From Candidatus Acidiferrum typicum (lineage in GTDB: Bacteria > Acidobacteriota > Terriglobia > Acidiferrales > UBA7541), in NCBI GenBank assembly GCA_025463105.1, contig JAOAPW010000496.1, positions 1-5,799 on the forward strand: 5,799 nt of DNA. The letters run 5' to 3'. Under the pieces are notes generated by a model that was not told the DNA's origin, did not search any database, and was given only the letters and a program-made list of their open reading frames with translations. The position numbers were made by a program, and so were the translations under genes. Positions 1 to 5,759 of this stretch are shown here, in pieces (the stretch's first letter is position 1; every line of letters begins with the position of its first letter).

Positions 1-600
1 CAGCGTCTGCTTCAGCAGATCGAGGAGAGTATCGTGCTGGCGCTGGGCGAGGCCGTCTTCACCACTGAAGGAGAATCGATGGAAGAAGTCGTGGCTCGCG
101 AACTGACTCTGCATCAAGCGACCATCGCCACGGCCGAAAGCTGCACCGGAGGACTTCTTGCCGAGCGGCTCACACGAATATCGGGAAGCTCGGCTTATTT
201 TCTGGGCGGCGTCGTTTCCTATAGCAACGCGCTCAAATCCGCATGGGTGGATGTGCCCGCGGAAATTATCGAATCGCGCGGCGCAGTCAGCTCCGAAGTG
301 GCGATCGCGCTCGCCGACGGCATTCGCCGCCGCACAGGTGCGACGCTGGGTGTCGGTATCACAGGTGTCGCCGGTCCAACGGGCGGCACACCGGAAAAAC
401 CTGTGGGCACCGTTCACGTCGCTATCGCCGACGCGGCGGGCAGCAAAGAGCGCGCTATACGCTATCCCGGAGAGCGCGACCGCATCCGTTGGCAGGCTTC
501 GCAGGCGGCGCTTGACCTGGTGCGGCGCTATTTCCTCTACGCGGCTCAGCCCAAGCCGTTCACGGCCGGAGTTCGCGGCGAGCCTGGCGCGAAGGGCTGA
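1..600 (+). CDS. cinA: CinA family protein, C-terminal part (nicotinamide-nucleotide amidohydrolase domain), 5' truncated by window edge
   Basis: The reading frame is open from the first base and codes for 199 residues up to TGA at 598-600. The first 30 visible residues resemble the linker that precedes the C-terminal domain in full-length CinA (about 410-420 residues), so this is probably the last half of a two-domain protein rather than a gene starting at GTG 34 or ATG 79. Visible CinA-C motifs are ESCTGG (residues 46-51), GVVSYSN (70-76), GAVSSEVA (94-101) and GITGVAGPTGGT (119-130), followed by KPVGTV. In this family the domain deamidates nicotinamide mononucleotide to nicotinate mononucleotide in the cytoplasm, which recycles pyridine nucleotides. 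The missing N-terminal half would be the MoCF/COG1058 domain. The stop lies 4 bases before the thpR start, which suggests co-transcription. Family assignment is secure; the substrate is inferred from family members. Confidence 0.95.
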   Translation, partial: QRLLQQIEESIVLALGEAVFTTEGESMEEVVARELTLHQATIATAESCTGGLLAERLTRISGSSAYFLGGVVSYSNALKSAWVDVPAEIIESRGAVSSEVAIALADGIRRRTGATLGVGITGVAGPTGGTPEKPVGTVHVAIADAAGSKERAIRYPGERDRIRWQASQAALDLVRRYFLYAAQPKPFTAGVRGEPGAKG

Positions 601-604
601 CCGC

Positions 605-1198
605 GTGCGTGTCTTCGTCGCGCTGGATATTTCTGAAGAAGTGCGTGCGGCCATCGGTGCGCTCATCGAGAGGCTGCGTCCTACTTCCAGAATCGCGCGA
701 TGGGTGCGAATCGAAGGCATACACGTTACCTTGAAATTTATCGGCGAAGTCCCACCGGAAAAAATCGAGCCGATCAAGGCGTCGCTGTCGCAAATCCACT
801 TTCTAAATTTCCCGCCAAAAGCGATTGACTTGAAATTTCGCGGCGTGGGATTTTTCCCGAACGAGCGGCGGCCGCGCGTCGTGTGGGCTGGAATCGAAGC
901 GAGCACGGAATTGGGTGCGCTCGCAGCAGCCGTCGAGACATCCCTCGAACCGCTTGGCATCACCAGGGAACAACGGATTTTTTCACCGCACCTGACGCTT
1001 GCACGGTTTGATGCGCGCAAAAAACTTCCAGCCTCCGCTTTCGATCATCTGCGTGAAACAATCTCCAAAGCCGGACCGCTCGAATTCGGCTCCAGCATCG
1101 CCAGCGAATTTCACTTATATCAAAGCATCCTGAAACGTGGTGGGGCGGAATATACTCGGCTGGCTACATTCCGCTTTGGGGGAGGCGAATCGCAATGA
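605..1198 (+). CDS. thpR: RNA 2',3'-cyclic phosphodiesterase (2H phosphoesterase, LigT/ThpR family)
   Basis: This encodes a 197-residue cytoplasmic protein, close to the family's usual length of 180-200. The two hallmark HxTx motifs are HVTL at residues 40-43 and HLTL at 129-132; together they form the active site that opens 2',3'-cyclic phosphate ends of RNA to 2'-phosphate. The N-terminus (VRVFVALDIS) and FSPHLTLARF are typical of the family. I chose GTG at 605 because the family sequence begins exactly there and GAAGGG at 591-596 sits 8 bases upstream as a ribosome binding site. The frame stays open back to 158, but that part lies inside cinA in another frame and looks like no known protein. 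The stop overlaps the plsY start as ATGA. Members were first described as tRNA-half ligases (LigT); the physiological substrate here cannot be told from the sequence. Confidence 0.93.
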   Translation: MRVFVALDISEEVRAAIGALIERLRPTSRIARWVRIEGIHVTLKFIGEVPPEKIEPIKASLSQIHFLNFPPKAIDLKFRGVGFFPNERRPRVVWAGIEASTELGALAAAVETSLEPLGITREQRIFSPHLTLARFDARKKLPASAFDHLRETISKAGPLEFGSSIASEFHLYQSILKRGGAEYTRLATFRFGGGESQ

Positions 1199-1839
1199 AT
1201 CAGGCGATGCCGGTTGGTGCTCCGATACTGTGGCTGATGGTTTTTGTCGGCTACATTCTCGGCTCAATTCCTTTCGGATACTTGCTTGTGCGCGTGCGAA
1301 GCGGCCGCGATGTTCGCTCCGTAGGAAGCGGAAACATTGGCGCAACCAACGTTGCTCGCGCGGCGGGCTGGTCCACCGGTGTGGCAACATTGATTCTCGA
1401 CCTGGCGAAAGGTAGTTTCGCCGTCTGGCTGGCAGGACATTTTTTTGACGGCAACATACGGTTCATGATGTTAGCGGGCCTGGCTGCAATTCTGGGCCAC
1501 GTCTTTCCCGTGTGGCTGAAATTTTCGGGAGGCAAAGGCGTAGCAACCGCGCTCGGAGTTTTCCTCATGATTTCCTGGACCGCCGTCGCGGCGGCGGTAG
1601 CCGTTTTTGCGATCGTCTTTCTGTTTTGGCGCTACATTTCGCTCGCCTCGGTATCCGCGGCGGCCGCTTTGCCGCTGCTAGTTTATTTACTCTATGCGCC
1701 CGGCCACGCGCCTCCCACCGCGGTTACGGCTGGCGCGTTGTTCACGTCCGTTTTGATCATCGTCAAGCATCGGAAAAACATCGAACGCCTCATGGCAGGC
1801 ACCGAGCCTCGTTTCGAGTTGGGACGAAAAGAACCGTGA
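1195..1839 (+). CDS. plsY: Acyl-phosphate:glycerol-3-phosphate acyltransferase PlsY
   Basis: This is a 214-residue integral membrane protein that moves an acyl group from acyl-phosphate to position 1 of glycerol-3-phosphate, the first committed step of phospholipid synthesis in most bacteria. All three conserved regions are present: GSIPFGYLL followed by the GSGNIGATN block (residues 23-53), the DLAKG stretch (69-73), and GHVFPVWLKFSGGKGVAT (101-118). The C-terminal KHRKNIERLMAGTEPRF (191-207) is also typical. Hydrophobic segments near residues 10-32, 62-80, 88-106, 121-145 and 149-168 fit the multi-pass fold, and a further segment lies at 176-190. The ATG at 1195 has a strong GGAGG at 1181-1185, 9 bases upstream. 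An in-frame ATG four codons later is a weaker alternative. The start overlaps the thpR stop (ATGA) and the stop overlaps the gpsA start (GTGA), so translation is probably coupled through all three genes. Confidence 0.97.
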   Translation: MNQAMPVGAPILWLMVFVGYILGSIPFGYLLVRVRSGRDVRSVGSGNIGATNVARAAGWSTGVATLILDLAKGSFAVWLAGHFFDGNIRFMMLAGLAAILGHVFPVWLKFSGGKGVATALGVFLMISWTAVAAAVAVFAIVFLFWRYISLASVSAAAALPLLVYLLYAPGHAPPTAVTAGALFTSVLIIVKHRKNIERLMAGTEPRFELGRKEP

Positions 1840-2840
1840 AGAAAATTGCGATAATTGGCGGCGGGAGCTGGGGCACGGCGCTGGCCATCGCGCTCGCGCG
1901 TTCTTCGCGCCCTCATCGGCTGGCGATTTGGGCGCACAGCCCGGACATCGTTGATCTGCTGCGCACCAAGCGTGTCAACGAAGTTTACCTTCCAGGATTC
2001 GAGCTGCCCGCCGGAGTTGAAGTCACTGGAGCGCTTGCGGAGGTGCTGGCCGGCGCTGAGATTGTCCTGGGTGTGATGCCGTCCGCGCACGCCCGCGAAG
2101 TTTATCGCGCGATGCGCCCTCATCTCGAGACCGGCGCGGTATTCGTCAGCGCGACGAAGGGCCTGGAGCCCGCAACCCATGCGCGCATCAGCGAAGTTAT
2201 CTGCGCTGAAATCTCACGAAATTCTCTACCGCACATCGCCGTCCTCTCGGGTCCGAGTTTTGCTGTCGAAGTCGCGCGCGGTGATCCCACCGCGGCCGTT
2301 CTGGCATCCGCGGACGCTTCGCTCGCTACAGAGGTGCAAGAGGAATTCTCTGGCCCGATGTTCCGGCTGTACACAAACGACGACGTGGTCGGCACGGAAA
2401 TCGCTGGCGCGGTAAAAAATGTTATCGCGATTGCGGCGGGTGCATCCGCAGGCCTGGGACTGGGAGCGAACACGACGGCTGCCCTGGTGACGCGCGGCTT
2501 GGCTGAAATGACGCGGCTGGCGGTCGCTCTGGGCGGACGCCGGGAAACGCTTGCGGGACTGGCGGGGCTGGGCGACCTGATCCTTACATCAACTGGCGCG
2601 CTTAGCCGGAACCGTTCAGTGGGCATCGAGCTAGGCAAGGGCCGGGAACTCAGAGAAATCCTCAGCGCAACCCGCATGGTGGCCGAGGGCGTCGGGACCG
2701 CAGCGGCTACGCTCGAACTGGCGCAGCGCGCGGGAGTCGAAATGCCCATTACCGAGCAAGTCCACGCAGTTTTGACGGCGGGCCGTGCAACGCGAGATGC
2801 GATTCGCGAATTAATGGAGCGACGCCTGAAACAGGAATAG
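1836..2840 (+). CDS. gpsA: NAD(P)-dependent glycerol-3-phosphate dehydrogenase GpsA
   Basis: A 334-residue cytoplasmic enzyme of normal family length that reduces dihydroxyacetone phosphate to sn-glycerol-3-phosphate, the substrate of PlsY encoded just upstream. The N-terminal Rossmann fold starts at once with IAIIGGGSWGTALA (residues 4-17); the second glycine position of the usual GxGSWG motif is a glycine here too. Further family signatures are SATKGL (105-110, with conserved K108), SGPSFA (138-143), the catalytic lysine in GAVKNV (K194), NTTAALVTRGLAEM (212-225), SRNRSVG (257-263) and AEGVGTA (283-289). I chose GTG 1836 because the Rossmann motif begins directly after it. The frame is open back to 1512, but that part lies inside plsY. 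No strong ribosome binding site precedes the GTG, so re-initiation after plsY through the GTGA overlap is likely. It is probably the last gene of the operon. Confidence 0.97.
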   Translation: MKKIAIIGGGSWGTALAIALARSSRPHRLAIWAHSPDIVDLLRTKRVNEVYLPGFELPAGVEVTGALAEVLAGAEIVLGVMPSAHAREVYRAMRPHLETGAVFVSATKGLEPATHARISEVICAEISRNSLPHIAVLSGPSFAVEVARGDPTAAVLASADASLATEVQEEFSGPMFRLYTNDDVVGTEIAGAVKNVIAIAAGASAGLGLGANTTAALVTRGLAEMTRLAVALGGRRETLAGLAGLGDLILTSTGALSRNRSVGIELGKGRELREILSATRMVAEGVGTAAATLELAQRAGVEMPITEQVHAVLTAGRATRDAIRELMERRLKQE

Positions 2841-2850
2841 CCCCACACGT

Positions 2851-2859
2851 TTATCCACA
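2851..2859 (+). promoter_or_regulatory. Perfect DnaA-box nonamer (TTATCCACA) next to an AT-rich stretch
   Basis: TTATCCACA matches the strongest known DnaA-binding nonamer at every position. It lies 10 bases after the gpsA stop. The following 20 bases (2861-2880) are almost entirely A and T, in contrast to the GC-rich surroundings. Only one exact box is visible in the gap, so this is not enough to call a replication origin. It could be an isolated DnaA site, a DnaA-titration or regulatory site, or chance. Confidence 0.4.
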
Positions 2860-2876
2860 TTCTATATTTATTTAAT

Positions 2877-2932
2877 TGTAGGGGCACGGTTCACCGAGAA
2901 CGTTCTCCGTGACCGGCATTGCCGTGCCCACA
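2877..2932. repeat. REP-like nested inverted repeat between gpsA and the HD-GYP gene
   Basis: The outer arms GGGCACGG (2882-2889) and CCGTGCCC (2922-2929) are perfect 8-base complements. They extend outward as TGT (2877-2879) against ACA (2930-2932), with an AG bulge on the left. Inside them is a second palindrome: GAGAACGTTCTC (2896-2907) is a perfect 12-base palindrome, continued with one mismatch by TCAC (2891-2894) against GTGA (2909-2912). The element follows the end of the cinA-gpsA operon, where it may act as an mRNA 3'-end stem-loop. No T-run follows it, so it is not a standard intrinsic terminator. The GGGGCACGG/CCGTGCCC arms resemble short interspersed repeats I associate with acidobacterial genomes; copy number cannot be judged from this window. 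Confidence 0.65.
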
Positions 2933-2989
2933 GTGGACGTGCAATAAGCCTCCCCCGTAGCTGATCCGTATCAGATCGGGTTTCGACCC

Positions 2990-3018
2990 TTCTAACAACG
3001 CAATACCAACCGTAGAAT
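2990..3018 (+). promoter_or_regulatory. Weak candidate sigma70-type promoter for the HD-GYP gene
   Basis: TAGAAT at 3013-3018 matches the -10 consensus at five of six positions. A poor -35 (TTCTAA, 2990-2995) lies 17 bases upstream. Transcription would begin near 3025. That would leave the AGGA at 3020-3023 outside the mRNA and favour the GTG at 3070 as the start of the next gene. The -35 match is weak, so this is only a suggestion. Confidence 0.25.
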
Positions 3019-3039
3019 TAGGATACGGGCTGTACTTAC

Positions 3040-4836
3040 ATGCTGCCCGGCAATAGGACCAGCCTGACCGTGGACCTCGATCACATAAAATCGCTCGTGT
3101 TCCGCAGACCACGCATCCTCTGGATCGTGCTGGGAGCAATGTTGCTTGTCAGCGTAATCCCTCTGGCGCTCTATCACCGCCAGGTGCTGCAGCTCAGCCA
3201 ACAGAAATTGACTGACACCGAAAGCGTGCAGCAGACCGAAGTGACGCGCTCGGTGGGCGAAGAAATTCAGCTTTTCGATACCAACCTCTACCAGCAATTA
3301 ATCAGCGAACGGCAGATTCTGGCTCTCACAGATTTAATCGATAAAGTGGATGACGCGCAGCGGGCGCCGCAATTGACTCGCGTGCTGGAAAATTTCGTGG
3401 CCAGCAATCCCAACGTTTTGTACCTGACCGCGGTGGGCAAGAACGCCACGGGCACCGGCGCAGGAAACTTCCAGGCAAATCAGGATCCATTCGTGAGCAA
3501 AGCGCTGCAGCGCGCGTTCACGACCTGCCTGCAATCGTTGATATTTCGCAGCGATCCACTGGCGATTGGACCCGAAAGCAGGCCCGCATTCGTTATGGCC
3601 GTGCCCCTGCAAGTGAACGAGCAATTTTCCGGAATGCTTGCGGCCGTCGTATCCCTGGACGGAATTCTTCGGCGTCTGCAGGAAACCAGTGTGCGCGGAC
3701 GCGTGGTTTTCGTCGTCGACCGCAGCGGTCACATCGTGGCGCATCCGGACACGCGGCAATTCGTACCAGGAGCGGACGCGCGTCCAAGTTCGCCCGTCGT
3801 CATTCAAGTGGTTGGAGTTCCAAAAGGGCTACGCACCACGGAGACGTTGCGCAGGTTCACCACGCTGGCGAACGGTCGCCAGGAGGAGATGGTGGGCACC
3901 TACAGCACTATTCCTGATCTGAATTGGGCCGTGGTGGCGCAACGCGGTTTGGACAAAGCGCGGGAAGATGCGGGCGTGACCGAGCTCAATGCCCAGGCGC
4001 TGAAGTTCGTGCTGGTGGTTACATTCGCCGCGCTGATTCTTGGCTACATCTTTGCGGTGGGCATCAGCACGCCGATCCGAGCACTGGCGGCGTCGACGCG
4101 CGCCATCAGCCGCGGCGAGTTCCACCAACGCACTCCTGTGCAGGGCGCGGCGGAAATCAGCGAGCTGGCCGAAACATTTAACAGCATGGCCGGCGACATC
4201 GAGGAATTCGTCGAGCAACTCAAGCAAGCCGCCGAGAAAAATCGCGATCTCTTCCTGGGCTCGATCCGCATGCTTGCCGCCGCCATCGACGAAAAAGATC
4301 CGTACACGCGCGGCCATTCCGGACGCGTCGCAAAATTTTCCGTGATTATCGGCCAGCATCTTGATCTTCCGGCAGAGGACCTGGACAAGATTCGCATCTC
4401 AGCTCTGCTCCACGATGTCGGTAAGATCGGCGTGGATGACCGGGTCCTGAAAAAACCAGGCGCATTAACGACTGAAGAATTTGCCTTGATGAAGCAGCAT
4501 CCGTTGAAGGGCGCGAATATCATGCGTCCTGTCGCGCAACTCAAGGAAATGCTGCCAGGCATCGAGCTGCACCACGAACATGTGGACGGCGCCGGCTATC
4601 CTCACGGCCTGCGGGGCGAAGCCATCCCGATGATGGCTCGCATCATCGCCGTGGCCGACACTCTCGACGCCATGACGACGAACCGGCCCTACCAGACGGC
4701 GATGGATCTGGAATTCGCTATGAACAAAATTCTGGCGCTCGCAGGAACAAAATTCGATCCAGCCGTCGTAGATGCGCTCGACCGCGCCGTTCAAACGGGA
4801 AAACTCAAGTTGACCGCCGTACTCGTCGAGGTCTAA
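3040..4836 (+). CDS. Membrane sensor with Cache-like, HAMP and HD-GYP domains; predicted cyclic-di-GMP phosphodiesterase
   Basis: This encodes 598 residues. A short cytoplasmic N-terminus is followed by a transmembrane helix (about 27-45), an extracytoplasmic region (about 46-321) with the layout of a double Cache ligand-binding domain, a second helix (about 322-343), a HAMP linker (about 341-395, with EISELAETFNSM at 372-383) and a C-terminal HD-GYP domain (about 405-590). The key HD-GYP residues are present: H426, HD at 458-459 followed by GK, H487, HHE at 511-513, DGAGYP at 516-521 and the D of VAD at 540. The enzyme should therefore bind metal and be active in hydrolysing cyclic-di-GMP when an external ligand is sensed; the ligand is unknown. 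ATG 3040 is the most upstream start, because TAG at 3019-3021 closes the frame. Its AGGA (3020-3023) is 16 bases away, so GTG 3070 with AGGA at 3055-3058 is a real alternative. Both starts keep all domains. The gene is probably monocistronic. Confidence 0.92.
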   Translation: MLPGNRTSLTVDLDHIKSLVFRRPRILWIVLGAMLLVSVIPLALYHRQVLQLSQQKLTDTESVQQTEVTRSVGEEIQLFDTNLYQQLISERQILALTDLIDKVDDAQRAPQLTRVLENFVASNPNVLYLTAVGKNATGTGAGNFQANQDPFVSKALQRAFTTCLQSLIFRSDPLAIGPESRPAFVMAVPLQVNEQFSGMLAAVVSLDGILRRLQETSVRGRVVFVVDRSGHIVAHPDTRQFVPGADARPSSPVVIQVVGVPKGLRTTETLRRFTTLANGRQEEMVGTYSTIPDLNWAVVAQRGLDKAREDAGVTELNAQALKFVLVVTFAALILGYIFAVGISTPIRALAASTRAISRGEFHQRTPVQGAAEISELAETFNSMAGDIEEFVEQLKQAAEKNRDLFLGSIRMLAAAIDEKDPYTRGHSGRVAKFSVIIGQHLDLPAEDLDKIRISALLHDVGKIGVDDRVLKKPGALTTEEFALMKQHPLKGANIMRPVAQLKEMLPGIELHHEHVDGAGYPHGLRGEAIPMMARIIAVADTLDAMTTNRPYQTAMDLEFAMNKILALAGTKFDPAVVDALDRAVQTGKLKLTAVLVEV

Positions 4837-4873
4837 GGGTCATTTCTCTCTTCCTGATCGAATCTACCCGGCC

Positions 4874-4902
4874 TTGACATGAATGAATGCGTGGCCTATT
4901 GT
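4874..4902 (+). promoter_or_regulatory. Sigma70-type promoter of the exported peptidyl-prolyl isomerase gene
   Basis: A perfect -35 hexamer TTGACA (4874-4879) is followed after exactly 17 bases by TATTGT (4897-4902), which matches four of six -10 positions including the key A at position 2 and final T. Transcription would start near 4909, giving a leader of about 60 bases before ATG 4969. The promoter includes the upstream in-frame ATG at 4879, which therefore cannot be in the message. It lies in the 132-base gap after the HD-GYP gene, so the downstream gene has its own transcription. Confidence 0.7.
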
Positions 4903-4951
4903 CCTGCGCGAAGACAGATGCGAAACCTCGGCCCTCAGAATCTTAAATTCC

Positions 4952-4957
4952 AGGGAG
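4952..4957 (+). promoter_or_regulatory. Ribosome binding site that supports ATG 4969
   Basis: AGGGAG lies 11 bases before ATG 4969, which is slightly longer than ideal. It supports this start over the upstream in-frame ATG at 4879, which has no purine-rich site before it. A signal peptide also begins exactly at 4969. Confidence 0.6.
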
Positions 4958-4968
4958 CAAACCCATTC

Positions 4969-5637
4969 ATGCAGAAAATTAAATACAAATTATTGCTAAG
5001 TGCGCTCCTCGCGGCGCTCGTTTTCAGTGCGGCTTCTCAGGCAGCTCCCGCGGACAAGCGAAAACCCGGCCTGTATTGGACGATTGATACAGACAACGGA
5101 AAAATTGTCTGCAAATTGTACGAGGCGGAAGCGCCTGTCACCGTACGCACCATGGTGGGCCTGGCGATCGGAAAAATTTCCTACACGAACCCAGAAACCA
5201 AGCAGGTCATGCGCAATAAATTTTTCGATGGCCTGATTTTTCACCGCGTAATTCCCCCCGTCATGATTCAGGGTGGCGATATTCTGGGCACCGGTACGGG
5301 ACGCCCGGAAGGCCCGGGCTTTCCGTACAAAAGTGAAATTGCGCCGTCGCTAAAATTTGATGTGCCGGGACGCTTGGCAATGGCCAATACCGGGCCGGAC
5401 AAAAACGACACGCAATTTTTCATTACCGGGGTTGCTTATCCCGCATTCAACGGCAAATATACGATTTGGGGACAATGCGAAAACGTGGACGTCGTAAAGG
5501 CGATCGCGCAAGTCCCTCGCGGCGCCGGCGACAGGCCTAACTCGCCCGTCCGCATCCAGCACGTCATTGTCGAACGTGTAGGTCCGGCGCCGGCGGATGC
5601 TCCGGAAGCCATGCCGCCCGATAGCCCACCAAATTAG
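4969..5637 (+). CDS. Exported cyclophilin-type peptidyl-prolyl cis-trans isomerase
   Basis: This encodes 222 residues. A signal peptide (basic QKIKYK, hydrophobic core at residues 8-22, probable cleavage after SQA at 23-25) points to the periplasm. The cyclophilin domain spans about residues 36-203: FFDGLIFHRVIPPVMIQGGD (85-104) carries the catalytic arginine R93 and glutamine Q101, and MAN (138-140), TQFFIT (148-153) and NGKYTIWG (161-168) follow. It would catalyse proline isomerisation during folding of exported proteins. By alignment with human cyclophilin A, F60 is replaced by V98 and H126 by Y164, so activity or specificity may differ. The last 18 residues are a proline- and alanine-rich tail. 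ATG 4969 is preferred over ATG 4879 because of the signal peptide, the AGGGAG site and the promoter overlapping 4879. The following inverted repeat marks its 3' side. Confidence 0.92.
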   Translation: MQKIKYKLLLSALLAALVFSAASQAAPADKRKPGLYWTIDTDNGKIVCKLYEAEAPVTVRTMVGLAIGKISYTNPETKQVMRNKFFDGLIFHRVIPPVMIQGGDILGTGTGRPEGPGFPYKSEIAPSLKFDVPGRLAMANTGPDKNDTQFFITGVAYPAFNGKYTIWGQCENVDVVKAIAQVPRGAGDRPNSPVRIQHVIVERVGPAPADAPEAMPPDSPPN

Positions 5638-5651
5638 AATTGCGTCGGAAA

Positions 5652-5759
5652 TTAACACAGAGAACACCGAGAAGAGCCACAGAGAGCACTGAGCCTTCGC
5701 GAATTCGCCATAACGTTTTCTCTGTGGCCCTCGGTGGCTCTTTGTGCACTCTGTGTTAA
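5652..5759. repeat. 108-bp imperfect inverted repeat made of CACNGAG heptamers
   Basis: The outer ends TTAACACAGAG (5652-5662) and CTCTGTGTTAA (5749-5759) are perfect 11-base complements. Each arm holds four copies of a CACNGAG-type heptamer. On the left they start at 5656, 5665, 5678 and 5687 (CACAGAG, CACCGAG, CACAGAG, CACTGAG). On the right, as complements, they start at 5720, 5730, 5740 and 5749 (CTCTGTG, CTCGGTG, CTTTGTG, CTCTGTG). The arms fold into a long imperfect hairpin around a central spacer of about 26 bases that contains the perfect palindrome GCGAATTCGC (5699-5708). A short T-rich stretch (TCTTTT, 5761-5766) follows, so the element may also end transcription of the isomerase gene. 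CACAGAG-rich inverted repeats are, to my knowledge, a recurring intergenic element in several environmental phyla; their function is not known to me. Confidence 0.8.

Noticed and set aside
158..604. In-frame extension of thpR upstream into cinA
   Set aside because: The translated extension is rich in R, S and A and has no family similarity, while the cinA frame here shows clear CinA-C motifs. The ThpR family sequence starts exactly at GTG 605.
1512..1835. In-frame extension of gpsA upstream into plsY
   Set aside because: The plsY frame encodes conserved membrane-enzyme motifs across this stretch, and the GpsA Rossmann motif begins right after GTG 1836.
2120..2887. 255-residue open frame on the minus strand opposite gpsA
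   Set aside because: It is a shadow of gpsA in GC-rich DNA: the translation is low-complexity (R, S, A, P) with no motifs, and gpsA is unmistakable on the + strand.
2896..2907. GAGAACGTTCTC as a LexA (SOS) operator
   Set aside because: The Bacillus-type box needs GAAC and GTTC separated by four bases; here they abut. The other common form (two GTTC copies with a 7-base gap) is also not met. The palindrome is better explained as part of the nested repeat.
2841..2932. Replication origin
   Set aside because: Only one exact DnaA box and a short AT-rich stretch are present, and none of the usual neighbours (dnaA, dnaN, rpmH, parAB) is in the window.
2961..2989. Two small hairpins, CTGATccgtATCAG (2961-2974) and GGGTttcgACCC (2978-2989), as an intrinsic terminator or riboswitch
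   Set aside because: The stems are only 5 and 4 base pairs, no T-run follows, and no known riboswitch core is visible.
3829..4562. Minus-strand open frames opposite the HAMP/HD-GYP region
   Set aside because: They lie opposite well-conserved HAMP and HD-GYP motifs, lack recognisable domains, and are explained by codon bias of the + strand gene.
4879..4968. N-terminal 30-residue extension of the peptidyl-prolyl isomerase
   Set aside because: ATG 4879 overlaps the -35 hexamer, has no ribosome binding site, and would bury the signal peptide that starts at 4969.
5652..5759. CRISPR array or insertion-sequence ends
   Set aside because: The repeats are 7 bases, degenerate and inverted between arms, without uniform spacers, and there is no transposase frame between the arms.
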